DNA from: JBAXRT01 sp037131065
GTDB lineage: Bacteria > Bacteroidota > Bacteroidia > Bacteroidales > FEN-979
Assembly: GCA_037131065.1 (NCBI GenBank)
Contig: JBAXRT010000001.1
Location: 1 to 64,000, forward strand
Direction of reading: 5' to 3'
DNA length: 64,000 bases
How positions within the stretch are numbered: the first letter of the stretch is position 1; each line of letters opens with the position of its first letter. The notes under the pieces were generated by a model that worked only from the letters and a program-made list of their open reading frames with translations, searched no databases and had not been told where the DNA came from. Of the stretch, positions 1 to 7,893 are shown piece by piece. The translations under genes were made by a program, and so were the position numbers.

Positions 1-125
1 CCAAACCCCGTTGAAAGCCATACATAATCATTCAACCCGTCAAACTTCAGGGCATAACCACCCTGCTGGGGAAAGGCGCTCATTGCGGAGAACAGCCATC
101 CCGCCATCAGTATAATGAAATACAT
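1..125 (-). CDS. LamG-like exported protein, N-terminal fragment
   Basis: Only the first 41 codons are in the window; the gene continues off the left edge. Reading leftwards from the ATG at 125 gives a hydrophobic signal peptide (MYFIILMAGWLFSAMSAF) followed by QQGGYALKFDGLNDYV. The ALxFDGxxDYV phrase is typical of the first strand of LamG/concanavalin-like jelly-roll domains in Bacteroidota surface proteins, often T9SS cargo. An in-frame ATG at 233 would add 36 residues of hydrophilic sequence before the signal peptide and is less likely. Identity beyond the LamG-like start cannot be judged. Confidence 0.55.
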   Translation of the reverse strand, partial: MYFIILMAGWLFSAMSAFPQQGGYALKFDGLNDYVWLSTGF

Positions 126-233
126 CCTGATCTTGTGGTTTGTATTCCAGGTTCCAGGTTCTTTTTTGTCGGGAACCTGCTTGAGCCGAATGTTAAAAAT
201 CAGCCACGAGTGCATGTCAGCTGGTTTTCTCAT

Positions 234-718
234 TTTATTTGGTTTTGAAGAGCTATACTATTCATTTTTTACGACTCCTGTGAAGTTTTAATCCGTAAAA
301 ATGTTGCCGTTGCCGGGAAATGGCTTGCCTGATATTTCAGACAAATCATTCATTCAGATGGTTGCGTTAAAAGGAAGTCTGAAACGGTCAACCTCGCTGC
401 CAGGATCAGCAAAGAGTAAGGGACGGTTACTCTTATCATAATATGAATGGTTGATTTAAAGTATGTTCAAAGGATAAAGTAAAGAAAAAAATATGGTATG
501 AGCAAGAAATAATATTTTTTTCTGAACGACCCCCGAAATGTTATTTTTTGTTAAAACGAACATGAAATATTTCATATTTACAAATATAGATTAGTGCTTT
601 ATTTAATTTTACCGCCAGAATTTTTCAGCCAGAACCTACCTCGCGGCGCCTTGTTCAAATTTCTTTCTGATTTGATTTGTTTTTTCCCATTTGTATACAT
701 ATACAGATTGAAATATTT
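234..718. other. Intergenic region upstream of the respiratory cluster
   Basis: AT-rich stretch between the divergent LamG-like gene and the Fe-S protein gene. I see no supported ORF or RNA gene. It holds a perfect 14-bp palindrome at 562-575. No TAnnTTTG element with a well-placed TTTG was found upstream of the Fe-S gene. Confidence 0.5.
562..575. promoter_or_regulatory. 14-bp perfect palindrome, possible operator
   Basis: ATGAAATATTTCAT reads identically on both strands and lies about 145 bp upstream of the Fe-S gene start, in an AT-rich region shared by two divergent genes. The position suits a dimeric regulator, but AT-rich palindromes of this size also arise by chance. Confidence 0.3.
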
Positions 719-1669
719 ATGAACAGAAAAAAAACTGAAGGCCAGTCCAGGCGCAGATTTTTGAAAATGGGGATTGCAGCCGGTTCCGGGGTCGTGCTCG
801 GAGGAAGTGTCCTTGCAGCCATCTCGAAAGGTGCCGATCCAGGATCGGGTGAAAAGATCAAGGCGCTGACCCCCGACGGCAAACTCGTGGAGGTGGATAA
901 GTCGCATTGCAAAGAGTGTCCCGCCACCGGTAAAGATGCCCGGCAGGGGCTCCCAAACAGGAAGATGGTGATGGTGATCGACCTGGCCCGTTGCCGCAAT
1001 GCCCGCAAATGTCTCGAAGGATGCCAGAAGATGCACAACCTTCCTCCCAACATCGAGTGGATCAAATTTTTCCTGCTCCGCGACAGCCCCGATACCTCTC
1101 CCTACTGGTTTCCCAAACCCTGCTTCCAGTGCAACAACCCTCCCTGTGTAAAGGTGTGCCCGGTAGGAGCTACCTTCAAACGGTCCGACGGCATCGTGCT
1201 GATCGACAACGACCGCTGCATCGGCTGCAAATTCTGTATGGCCGCCTGTCCCTATTCTTCGCGTGTATTCAACTGGACTGACCCGAATGAGCTCCGACCG
1301 GCCCGCAACCAACCCTACTCGCCCGAAACAAGCGCTCCCGGAAAGGTCGGGACGGTGGGAAAATGCGATTTCTGCCCCGACATGGTCAGGATCGGAAAAC
1401 TGCCCTCCTGCGTCTCTTCCTGCCCTAATGGCGTGTTCTTCTATGGCGACAAGAACGAGGATGTCGTCACCAACGGAACCGAGACCGTGCGATTCAGTGA
1501 AATAATCCAGCAACGGTCGGCCTACCGCTTTATGGAGGAGCTTGGCACCGAGCCGGGAGTCTATTACCTCCCGCCGGTCAACCGTCTCTTCGACTACAAG
1601 GTCGGTTTCGAGGATCTCAGCCAGGAAGAGGTTGATCTTTACAAGAAAGAAGCACACATCAAAGATTAG
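719..1669 (+). CDS. Tat-exported four-cluster Fe-S protein (DmsB/NrfC/HybA type)
   Basis: A 316-residue electron-transfer subunit. It starts with a twin-arginine signal (SRRRFLKMG, residues 10-18) and a hydrophobic stretch, so it is exported folded. Three complete ferredoxin-type Cys groups are visible: CFQC/CVKVC (135-147), CIGCKFCMAAC (167-177) and CDFC...CVSSC (216-235). The remaining group, CRNARKCLEGC (92-102), has Ala where the second Cys of the usual CxxCxxCxxxC would be. Two further Cys lie at 64 and 67. It is followed after 6 nt by an NrfD-type gene, so it probably passes electrons between the quinol subunit and the periplasmic cytochromes. The ATG at 719 was chosen because it places the RR motif near the N-terminus; an upstream in-frame start at 677 adds 14 residues. 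Confidence 0.85.
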   Translation: MNRKKTEGQSRRRFLKMGIAAGSGVVLGGSVLAAISKGADPGSGEKIKALTPDGKLVEVDKSHCKECPATGKDARQGLPNRKMVMVIDLARCRNARKCLEGCQKMHNLPPNIEWIKFFLLRDSPDTSPYWFPKPCFQCNNPPCVKVCPVGATFKRSDGIVLIDNDRCIGCKFCMAACPYSSRVFNWTDPNELRPARNQPYSPETSAPGKVGTVGKCDFCPDMVRIGKLPSCVSSCPNGVFFYGDKNEDVVTNGTETVRFSEIIQQRSAYRFMEELGTEPGVYYLPPVNRLFDYKVGFEDLSQEEVDLYKKEAHIKD

Positions 1670-1675
1670 GGAGGG

Positions 1676-3931
1676 ATGATGGATACCGATAACAAAACAC
1701 TCAGGAATTTCGAGGTCTTCAGGCCGCAGATCGAATCGGTGAGCACCCGCGGAAAGATCACCATCGCCGGGCTCGTGCTCGTCATCCTTTTCGGGTTGTA
1801 TGCCCTTTACGTTCAGATGACAAAAGGACATGTCGTGACGGGTATGCGCGATTACGTCATCTGGGGATTGTACATTGTCAACTTCATCTTTTTCATCGGG
1901 ATCAGTTATGCCGGCGCCCTTATTTCCGGGATCCTGCACCTGCTGAGGGTTCCCTGGCGCGCACCCATCATCCGGATGGCCGAAACCATCACCGTGATCT
2001 CTACCATCATCGGTCCCTGCTATATCCTGCTCTGCATCGGCCGTCTCGACCGGCTTCACCATCTCCTGCTCTTCGGAAGGATACAGTCGCCGATTGCCTG
2101 GGATGTCATCGCGATCACGACCTATCTTACCGGAAGTATCATATTCCTTTACCTGGCCAGCATCCGCGACCTGGCATACCTGCGCGACCATCCCGTGAGG
2201 GTTGCCCGCTGGCGCAACAAGGTTTACAAGTTCATGGCCGCCGGGTTCCGCGATACCCCGAAGCAGCGCACCCTGCTGAACCAGGTCACCGACCTGCTCT
2301 CCATCGTGATCATCCCCCTGGCTATCCTTGTTCACTCCGTTCTTGCCTGGATCTTCGGAATGACCCTTCGTCCCGGATGGCACAGCACCATCTTCGCACC
2401 CTACTTTGTTGTTGCGGCCGTCTATTCCGGCACCGGCGTCCTCATCCTGGTGATGTGGGTCTTCCGGAAGATATACCACCTGGAGGCCTATGTTACCAAG
2501 ATCCACTTCACCTACCTCGGAATCCTGCTTATGATCCTGGGAGCGCTTTACGGTTATTTCACCTTCAGCGAATACCTGACAAGCTGGTACGGATCAGTAA
2601 AATGGGATATGGAGGTCCTTTACCGCCTCTTCAACCCTTCCGATTACTGGTGGTGGTTCTTCTTTGCGGCATTTATCGGTGTATTGCTGCCAATCATCAT
2701 TGTTGCCACACCAAGGTTCAGGAATATCAATTCCATTGCCTTCGCGGCATTTGTGGCTGTCATGGCCCTCTGGGTAAAACGCTACCTTATCATCATTCCG
2801 ACGCTGGAGGCACCGCTTTTACCGCTTCATGACCTCCGGCCCGAATTCGTGCACTACTCCCCAACCTGGGTAGAATGGGCGCTTACCTTCTCGGGGGTTG
2901 CTACCTTTCTGCTGCTGTTCTACCTCTTTTCAAAGTTCATCCCGATCATCCCTGTGGTGAGGGTAGGAGAGGAACGTGACTATTCAAAGCTTCGTATGAT
3001 GGCGAAAGAGCGTTTCCTGCGACGTATGATGAAGCAGCTGAAAAGGGAAAAAAAGGCGATCGTTTCCGTGATCATCCTGGTTTGCTGCGCGGCATCCTTC
3101 AGCGTAAAGGCGCAGGATCCGGTAAAATCAAGATTAAAACTTGAGTATGCAAACAAATCCGGAATGAAAAGCCTTTTGGCCAGGATTACTGCCAGGATTG
3201 ACGACAAAACGACCCCGCTGCCTGAGCTGAAAATTCGGTTTTATGCTGTTGCCGACACTTCAAAGGAGTTACTGGGCGAGATCGTGACAAGTGACGAGGG
3301 ACGAGCCTTCGTTGAAATCCCATGCGGTAAGACATTTTTAAAAGACAAAGAGGGAAAATCGCACTACCTGGCCACTTTCGGAGGGACAAAGGAATTTATG
3401 CCGGCAGGGTCGGAGGTTTTCATCCGGGATGTTGTGATGCAGATGACCTTTTTTCAGAAAGATTCGACCAAACTGATCAGGATCCAGGCCATGGAGATCG
3501 GCCCCAAAGGTGATACGCTCCCTGTGGAGGGTCCTAAGATCACCTTCTATGTCCCAAGAACCTTTTCCAACCTGAAGATAGGAGAGGGACCTGTTAAGAA
3601 CGGCCAGGCTGAGCTGGATTTCCCGGTGACCCTGCCGGGTGATTCGGCAGGAACACTGCCCATCCTCGCCAGGTTCGATGACAACGAGGATTATGGAAAT
3701 GCCGAGGTGAGCGGCGCCATCAACTGGGGCAAACAACTGCCTCCCATGTCGGTAACCCATCGCGGACTGGGCGACGTGGATGCCCCGCTCTGGATGGTAT
3801 ATACCCTGATCATCCTGCTGTCGCTGGTATGGTTCCATTATCTCTATGCAGTCATTACCGTCTTCCGCATCCGTTACCTGGGAAAAAAGGCGGAGACCGA
3901 GACCACACTTTCAAATCCAATCAATCAATAA
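1676..3931 (+). CDS. NrfD/PsrC-type quinol subunit fused to a secreted-type domain
   Basis: A 751-residue protein. Residues 1-440 hold about ten transmembrane helices in the NrfD/PsrC pattern (quinol oxidation/reduction subunit of CISM-type complexes). NrfD proteins normally end there. Here the frame continues through Met451-Met452 into KQLKREKKAIVSVIILVCC...VKAQ, which looks exactly like a Bacteroidota signal peptide. A beta-rich periplasmic region (about 480-700) and a last transmembrane helix (about 715-740) follow. It therefore looks like two ancestral genes joined in frame. A run of seven A at 3048-3054 lies near the junction. The start at 1676 has GGGAGG directly upstream; an ATG also follows at 1679. 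It is co-transcribed with the Fe-S gene before it and the cytochrome after it. Confidence 0.8.
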   Translation: MMDTDNKTLRNFEVFRPQIESVSTRGKITIAGLVLVILFGLYALYVQMTKGHVVTGMRDYVIWGLYIVNFIFFIGISYAGALISGILHLLRVPWRAPIIRMAETITVISTIIGPCYILLCIGRLDRLHHLLLFGRIQSPIAWDVIAITTYLTGSIIFLYLASIRDLAYLRDHPVRVARWRNKVYKFMAAGFRDTPKQRTLLNQVTDLLSIVIIPLAILVHSVLAWIFGMTLRPGWHSTIFAPYFVVAAVYSGTGVLILVMWVFRKIYHLEAYVTKIHFTYLGILLMILGALYGYFTFSEYLTSWYGSVKWDMEVLYRLFNPSDYWWWFFFAAFIGVLLPIIIVATPRFRNINSIAFAAFVAVMALWVKRYLIIIPTLEAPLLPLHDLRPEFVHYSPTWVEWALTFSGVATFLLLFYLFSKFIPIIPVVRVGEERDYSKLRMMAKERFLRRMMKQLKREKKAIVSVIILVCCAASFSVKAQDPVKSRLKLEYANKSGMKSLLARITARIDDKTTPLPELKIRFYAVADTSKELLGEIVTSDEGRAFVEIPCGKTFLKDKEGKSHYLATFGGTKEFMPAGSEVFIRDVVMQMTFFQKDSTKLIRIQAMEIGPKGDTLPVEGPKITFYVPRTFSNLKIGEGPVKNGQAELDFPVTLPGDSAGTLPILARFDDNEDYGNAEVSGAINWGKQLPPMSVTHRGLGDVDAPLWMVYTLIILLSLVWFHYLYAVITVFRIRYLGKKAETETTLSNPINQ

Positions 3932-3969
3932 TCATACATTTATAAACTAAATCAAAAAAAGGAGGTTTT

Positions 3970-4377
3970 ATGAACATTACAAAAATGATCCGTCTCTTCG
4001 CCCTGTTGCTGCTGTGCAACGGCATGGTATTCATGGCAGTGGCACAGAAAGCCCAGAAATGGGTGGCACCGGCACAGTACAAGACGATGAAGAACCCGTC
4101 GGCCGGCAATGCCGAAAGCGTGAATACCGGCAAGGATCTCTACGCCAAGCATTGCAAATCCTGTCATGGCAAGGATGGCCTCGGCGACGGACCGAAAGCC
4201 AGCTCTCTGGATGTATCCTGCAACGATTTCAGTACTGCAGCGTTCCAGGCCCAGACCGACGGAGAGATCTTTTACAAGATCACCCAGGGTAAAGACAAGA
4301 TGCCGGCTTATGCCAAGACCTTGCCTGAAGATGCTGACCGCTGGGCACTGGTCAACTACATAAGGAAAATGAAGTAA
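3970..4377 (+). CDS. Monohaem class I cytochrome c, periplasmic
   Basis: A 135-residue protein with a signal peptide ending near AVAQ (residues 22-26), one haem-binding CKSCH (62-66) and a plausible distal Met in DKMPAY (111). The C-terminal helix (WALVNYIRKMK) is typical of small class I cytochromes. It should shuttle electrons in the periplasm, receiving them from the NrfD/Fe-S pair or delivering them to the multihaem cytochrome downstream. A strong Shine-Dalgarno, GGAGG at 3961-3965, sits 4 nt before the ATG, which is unusual in Bacteroidota. Confidence 0.85.
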   Translation: MNITKMIRLFALLLLCNGMVFMAVAQKAQKWVAPAQYKTMKNPSAGNAESVNTGKDLYAKHCKSCHGKDGLGDGPKASSLDVSCNDFSTAAFQAQTDGEIFYKITQGKDKMPAYAKTLPEDADRWALVNYIRKMK

Positions 4378-4400
4378 CCGGCATGGTTTGGTCCGGATCG

Positions 4401-4445
4401 TATTCTTTTGGGTGGGGCTCTTCACAGCCCCACCCAAAAAGAATA
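4401..4445. other. Long stable hairpin between cytochrome and membrane protein genes
   Basis: The arms TATTCTTTTGGGTGGGGCT and AGCCCCACCC-AAAAAGAATA pair over about 19 bp with one bulged base and a 6-nt loop. There is no T-run after the hairpin on either strand, so it is more likely an mRNA-stability or attenuation hairpin than a simple rho-independent terminator. It follows the cytochrome stop by 24 nt. Confidence 0.6.
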
Positions 4446-4487
4446 TTGACTCATAATACATTCACTTTAACTTAAAGGAGAAACGCC

Positions 4488-6155
4488 ATGAATGAGTCTT
4501 ATAATATTGGAAACCCGACCATTGATACAATCCTTGAAAAGATCAGGAACCTTGAAACACGAATTACTCAGCTTGAATCATCAAAAATTACAAACCCTTC
4601 GATTCTGAATGGAGCAACCCATTCAACCGTACCCATACAATCCACTGAACCTCCCCACGGAGGAACCCTTGCCGAAGTCGATGAGGTGGTCATCGAATCC
4701 AAGGTTGTCGAATACGGACTAGCCTGGATCGGAAGTATAGTCCTGCTTTTCGGGATCATCTTTCTCCAGTCATTCACTCAGAACCACCTGAACGGCGTCA
4801 TTGCCAGTATTACAGCCTTTACGGCAGTAGCCGGGGTATTCTTCCTCTCCTGGTACCTCCGGAATATGTTCCCGCACCTTTCGTTCATGCTTAAGATCAG
4901 CGGGCATCTGCTTGTTTACTATATCATCCTCAGGTTCTATTTTTTTACAGCCAACCCGATCATACCCTGGAAAGCCCCGGTGATCCTTCTGCTGATGATT
5001 GCCATCGGAGTTCAGATCTACTTTGCCATTCGTAAAAAGAATGAGCTCCTGGCAGCGATCGGAATGTTCCTTGTCATACTCACCGCCATGTTCAGCGACC
5101 AGACCCACCTCACCCTACCCCTGGTTACCCTCAGTGCGGCACTCTCTTTCCTGCTGTTCGTCCGTTACGGCTGGTGGCATACCCTTATCATGACCATGAT
5201 CCTCGTTTATCTTTCCCACATATTCTGGCTGCTGAACAACCCGCTGATGGGGCACCCGCTCGGGGCGGTGCACGCGCACCAGTTTAACCTGTTATACCTT
5301 TTTGCCTATGGCACCATCTTTTCACTGGTTCCCATGGTAAAAAAGCAGGACCATTTTCCAAACGGGATCTATGCCTCTGTCATCGTCATGAATGGTCTCT
5401 CCTTTTCACTTGTCCTTATGATGGTCGTCGCCTCCTTCTATGCGAACAATTATGTATGGATCTTCAGCATCATTGCAGTGATCTGCCTGTGCTACTCCAT
5501 CTATCTTAAGTTCAGGACCACACGTATTTTCGACCCTTCATTCTTTGCCTGCTTCAGCTTTATGGCGATGAGCGTGGCCATCTACGGTTATTCAAAACTT
5601 CCCGGCGCCTACCTGCTTCTCTCCCTGCAGAGTCTGTTGGTCGTTTCCTGGGCCCTCTGGTTCCGGTCGAAGATCATCGTGGTAATGAACACCATCCTTT
5701 TCATCGGGATGATGCTGGTGTACCTTGCTGCTGCCGAACCGCTGAACAAAGTCAATTTTGCCTTTGCACTTACCGCTTTCATCAGTGCCCGTGTCCTGAA
5801 CTGGAAAAAGGAGCGGCTCACACTTCAGACCGATATGTTGCGGAACAGCTATCTCATCTCCCTCTTTTTTATCGTCCTTTTCGCACTCTACCACGCCGTT
5901 CCCCCGCAATATGTTACGCCGTCGTGGACGGCTGCGGCCCTGTTCTACTTCATCATGAGCCTTATCCTTAAGAATGTAAAATACCGCTGGATGGCAATTG
6001 CCACACTGATCGTAACGGCGGTTTACCTGTTTGTGGTAGACCTGGCGCATATGGAGGTCGGATACAGGGTGATTGCCTTCCTTTTCCTGGCATTTATTAC
6101 CCTGGGAGCGTCCCTTTATTTCACCTTGAGGTTCAGGAAGAAACCAAAATCCTGA
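4488..6155 (+). CDS. Polytopic membrane protein, DUF2339-like
   Basis: A 555-residue protein of unknown function. The first 35 residues include a short coiled-coil-like segment (KIRNLETRITQLES). After a hydrophilic linker, nearly all the rest is transmembrane, with well over a dozen helices. A coiled coil followed by E-Y/G-L-A-W-I-G-S and many helices recalls DUF2339 proteins, but I do not recognise the family firmly. It is preceded by a clear Shine-Dalgarno (AAGGAG, 7 nt from the ATG) and sits between two cytochrome genes in the same orientation. A role in assembling or accompanying the respiratory complex is only an inference from position. Confidence 0.7.
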   Translation: MNESYNIGNPTIDTILEKIRNLETRITQLESSKITNPSILNGATHSTVPIQSTEPPHGGTLAEVDEVVIESKVVEYGLAWIGSIVLLFGIIFLQSFTQNHLNGVIASITAFTAVAGVFFLSWYLRNMFPHLSFMLKISGHLLVYYIILRFYFFTANPIIPWKAPVILLLMIAIGVQIYFAIRKKNELLAAIGMFLVILTAMFSDQTHLTLPLVTLSAALSFLLFVRYGWWHTLIMTMILVYLSHIFWLLNNPLMGHPLGAVHAHQFNLLYLFAYGTIFSLVPMVKKQDHFPNGIYASVIVMNGLSFSLVLMMVVASFYANNYVWIFSIIAVICLCYSIYLKFRTTRIFDPSFFACFSFMAMSVAIYGYSKLPGAYLLLSLQSLLVVSWALWFRSKIIVVMNTILFIGMMLVYLAAAEPLNKVNFAFALTAFISARVLNWKKERLTLQTDMLRNSYLISLFFIVLFALYHAVPPQYVTPSWTAAALFYFIMSLILKNVKYRWMAIATLIVTAVYLFVVDLAHMEVGYRVIAFLFLAFITLGASLYFTLRFRKKPKS

Positions 6156-6369
6156 ACAGGGACAACACATTTTCATAATAACTTTCTTTGCTGCTTTTTT
6201 GGTGGTTTGTAATTAATTTTTAATTTTACTCCAACGGAGCAATATCCCGACATATGTTGTTATGTCCTGCAACCGGCTTGCGCACAAAAATGTAACAGGC
6301 TATGCTTCAGAATTTTATGAATTTGCTGAAAAACAGATAATAAAAGTTACATATTAATTCCCGGGAATT

Positions 6370-7860
6370 ATGAAAATGCCAAAATCGATCTCCAACTGGA
6401 TCAGTATCATGGGTGCCCTCCTTGCCATCAACTCCTTCATCCTGATCGTCATCCTCTTTGTCCAGGCTCTGTTTTCTCAGCATCAGAACCCGTACAACGG
6501 GATGTTTACCTTTATCATTCTGCCCACGATCCTTGTCATCGGGCTGATCATGATCCCGGTGGGGATGCTCATAAAACGACTCCGCACGCGCGAAGACGAC
6601 CAGCGCTGGCCCATTCTTGACATGAACAATTCAAGGCAGCGGCAGAAGTTGATCGTGGTATCCATCTTCATCTTTCTTTTTCTTATCGTATCCGCTGTGG
6701 GAAGTTATGAGGCGTTTAACTATACCGAATCGGTGGAATTCTGCGGGAAGCTTTGTCATAAGGTGATGGAGCCGGAACATACAACTTACCTCCATTCCCC
6801 TCATGCACGCGTGGCCTGCGTCGAGTGTCATGTGGGAGAGGGTGCCAACTGGTATGTCAAATCCAAGCTTTCGGGGCTCTACCAGGTCTACTCTGTCATC
6901 TTCAATAAATATTCTAGACCCATTGAAACACCACTCAAGAACCTGCGCCCGGCGCGTGAAACCTGCGAGCGTTGCCACTGGCCCCAGAAATTCTATGCCC
7001 GCAAGCTTCGCAGCCAGCGGACCTACCTTACCGACTCACTTAACACCGAATGGAATTTCTCACTCATGATGAAGATCGGTCCCAGCCTGAGTCCGATGGG
7101 CCTCAAAGAGGGGATCCACTGGCATATCAACCCTGATGTACGGATTGAATATGTTGCCTCGACCAGGGACCGGGAAACAATCCCCTGGGTAAAGATGACC
7201 AATATCAAAACGGGCGATGTTCAGATATTCCAGGATACGGAAAACGTGGTGGATAAGAAATCGCTCGATACCCTCGAACACAGGATCATGGACTGCATGG
7301 ATTGCCACAATCGTCCTTCCCACTCCTATAAATCCGCCATGGTTTATACCGACAACGCCATGATCTCCGGGGCCGTCCCCAAGGATCTGCCCTTTATCAA
7401 AAAGGTTGCGATGAACGTTCTGAAAGGACCCTTTACCAACAAGGACTCAGCCCTCAGGTACATAAGCGACAGCATTACCAACTTCTATAGAATGGGATAT
7501 CCTTCGATCTACGCGGAAAAGAAGGCATCGGTAGAAAAGGCCATCAAGGGGATCCAGGATGAATTCGTGTTGAATGTTTTCCCTTATATGCGGGTCTCTG
7601 CTTCGAGCTACCTGAACCACATCGGCCATCTTGAGTCCGACGGCTGTTTCCGTTGCCACTCAGGAAAGCACAAGAGCGACAAGGGGAAGATCATCTCCAA
7701 GGATTGCAACATGTGCCATACGATTGTTGCCCAGGGTTCGTCCTCCAACATGCAATATACCACGATGGACAAGGAGATGGAGTTCGTCCACCCGATCGAC
7801 GTGAAAGACAACTGGAAAACCTATTTCTGTACCGAGTGTCACAGGATTCTTTATCCTTAG
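6370..7860 (+). CDS. Seven-haem membrane cytochrome c, NapC/NirT-type
   Basis: A 496-residue protein with three predicted transmembrane helices (about 10-35, 45-68 and 92-112), the last leading into the NapC/NirT-like region. Haem sites: CGKLCH (125-130, a CX3CH form), CVECH (150-154), CERCH (199-203), CMDCH (309-313), CFRCH (426-430), CNMCH (446-450) and CTECH (487-491). The SPHARVACVECH phrase after the first haem is typical of NapC/NirT-like quinol-oxidising cytochromes. It probably takes electrons from menaquinol or the NrfD module and passes them across the periplasm. No terminal reductase is encoded nearby. It lies 214 bp after the preceding gene, so it may have its own promoter. Confidence 0.85.
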   Translation: MKMPKSISNWISIMGALLAINSFILIVILFVQALFSQHQNPYNGMFTFIILPTILVIGLIMIPVGMLIKRLRTREDDQRWPILDMNNSRQRQKLIVVSIFIFLFLIVSAVGSYEAFNYTESVEFCGKLCHKVMEPEHTTYLHSPHARVACVECHVGEGANWYVKSKLSGLYQVYSVIFNKYSRPIETPLKNLRPARETCERCHWPQKFYARKLRSQRTYLTDSLNTEWNFSLMMKIGPSLSPMGLKEGIHWHINPDVRIEYVASTRDRETIPWVKMTNIKTGDVQIFQDTENVVDKKSLDTLEHRIMDCMDCHNRPSHSYKSAMVYTDNAMISGAVPKDLPFIKKVAMNVLKGPFTNKDSALRYISDSITNFYRMGYPSIYAEKKASVEKAIKGIQDEFVLNVFPYMRVSASSYLNHIGHLESDGCFRCHSGKHKSDKGKIISKDCNMCHTIVAQGSSSNMQYTTMDKEMEFVHPIDVKDNWKTYFCTECHRILYP

Positions 7861-7865
7861 CACTC

Positions 7866-7893
7866 GTCACTCTTAAATCGTCACTCGTCACTC
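7866..7893 (+). repeat. Heptamer repeat (4 units) between convergent genes
   Basis: Four contiguous heptamers read GTCACTC, TTAAATC, GTCACTC, GTCACTC. They begin 6 nt after the cytochrome stop codon and run into the last codons of the convergent T9SS gene. The words match the repeat tracts at 24374, 38742 and 45029. Confidence 0.8.

Noticed and set aside
599..2506. 635-codon open frame on the minus strand
   Set aside because: It is antisense to the Fe-S and NrfD genes. Its translation is rich in Asp, Gly and His with no domain, and the plus-strand genes carry clear motifs. It reflects codon bias.
3048..3054. A7 run as a frameshift separating NrfD from the downstream domain
   Set aside because: The single frame is open through both parts and no early stop follows in it. 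A fusion is the simpler reading, though read confirmation is worthwhile.
4770..5108. Minus-strand frames within the DUF2339-like gene
   Set aside because: They are shadows of a strongly biased membrane-protein gene, with no start signals or motifs.
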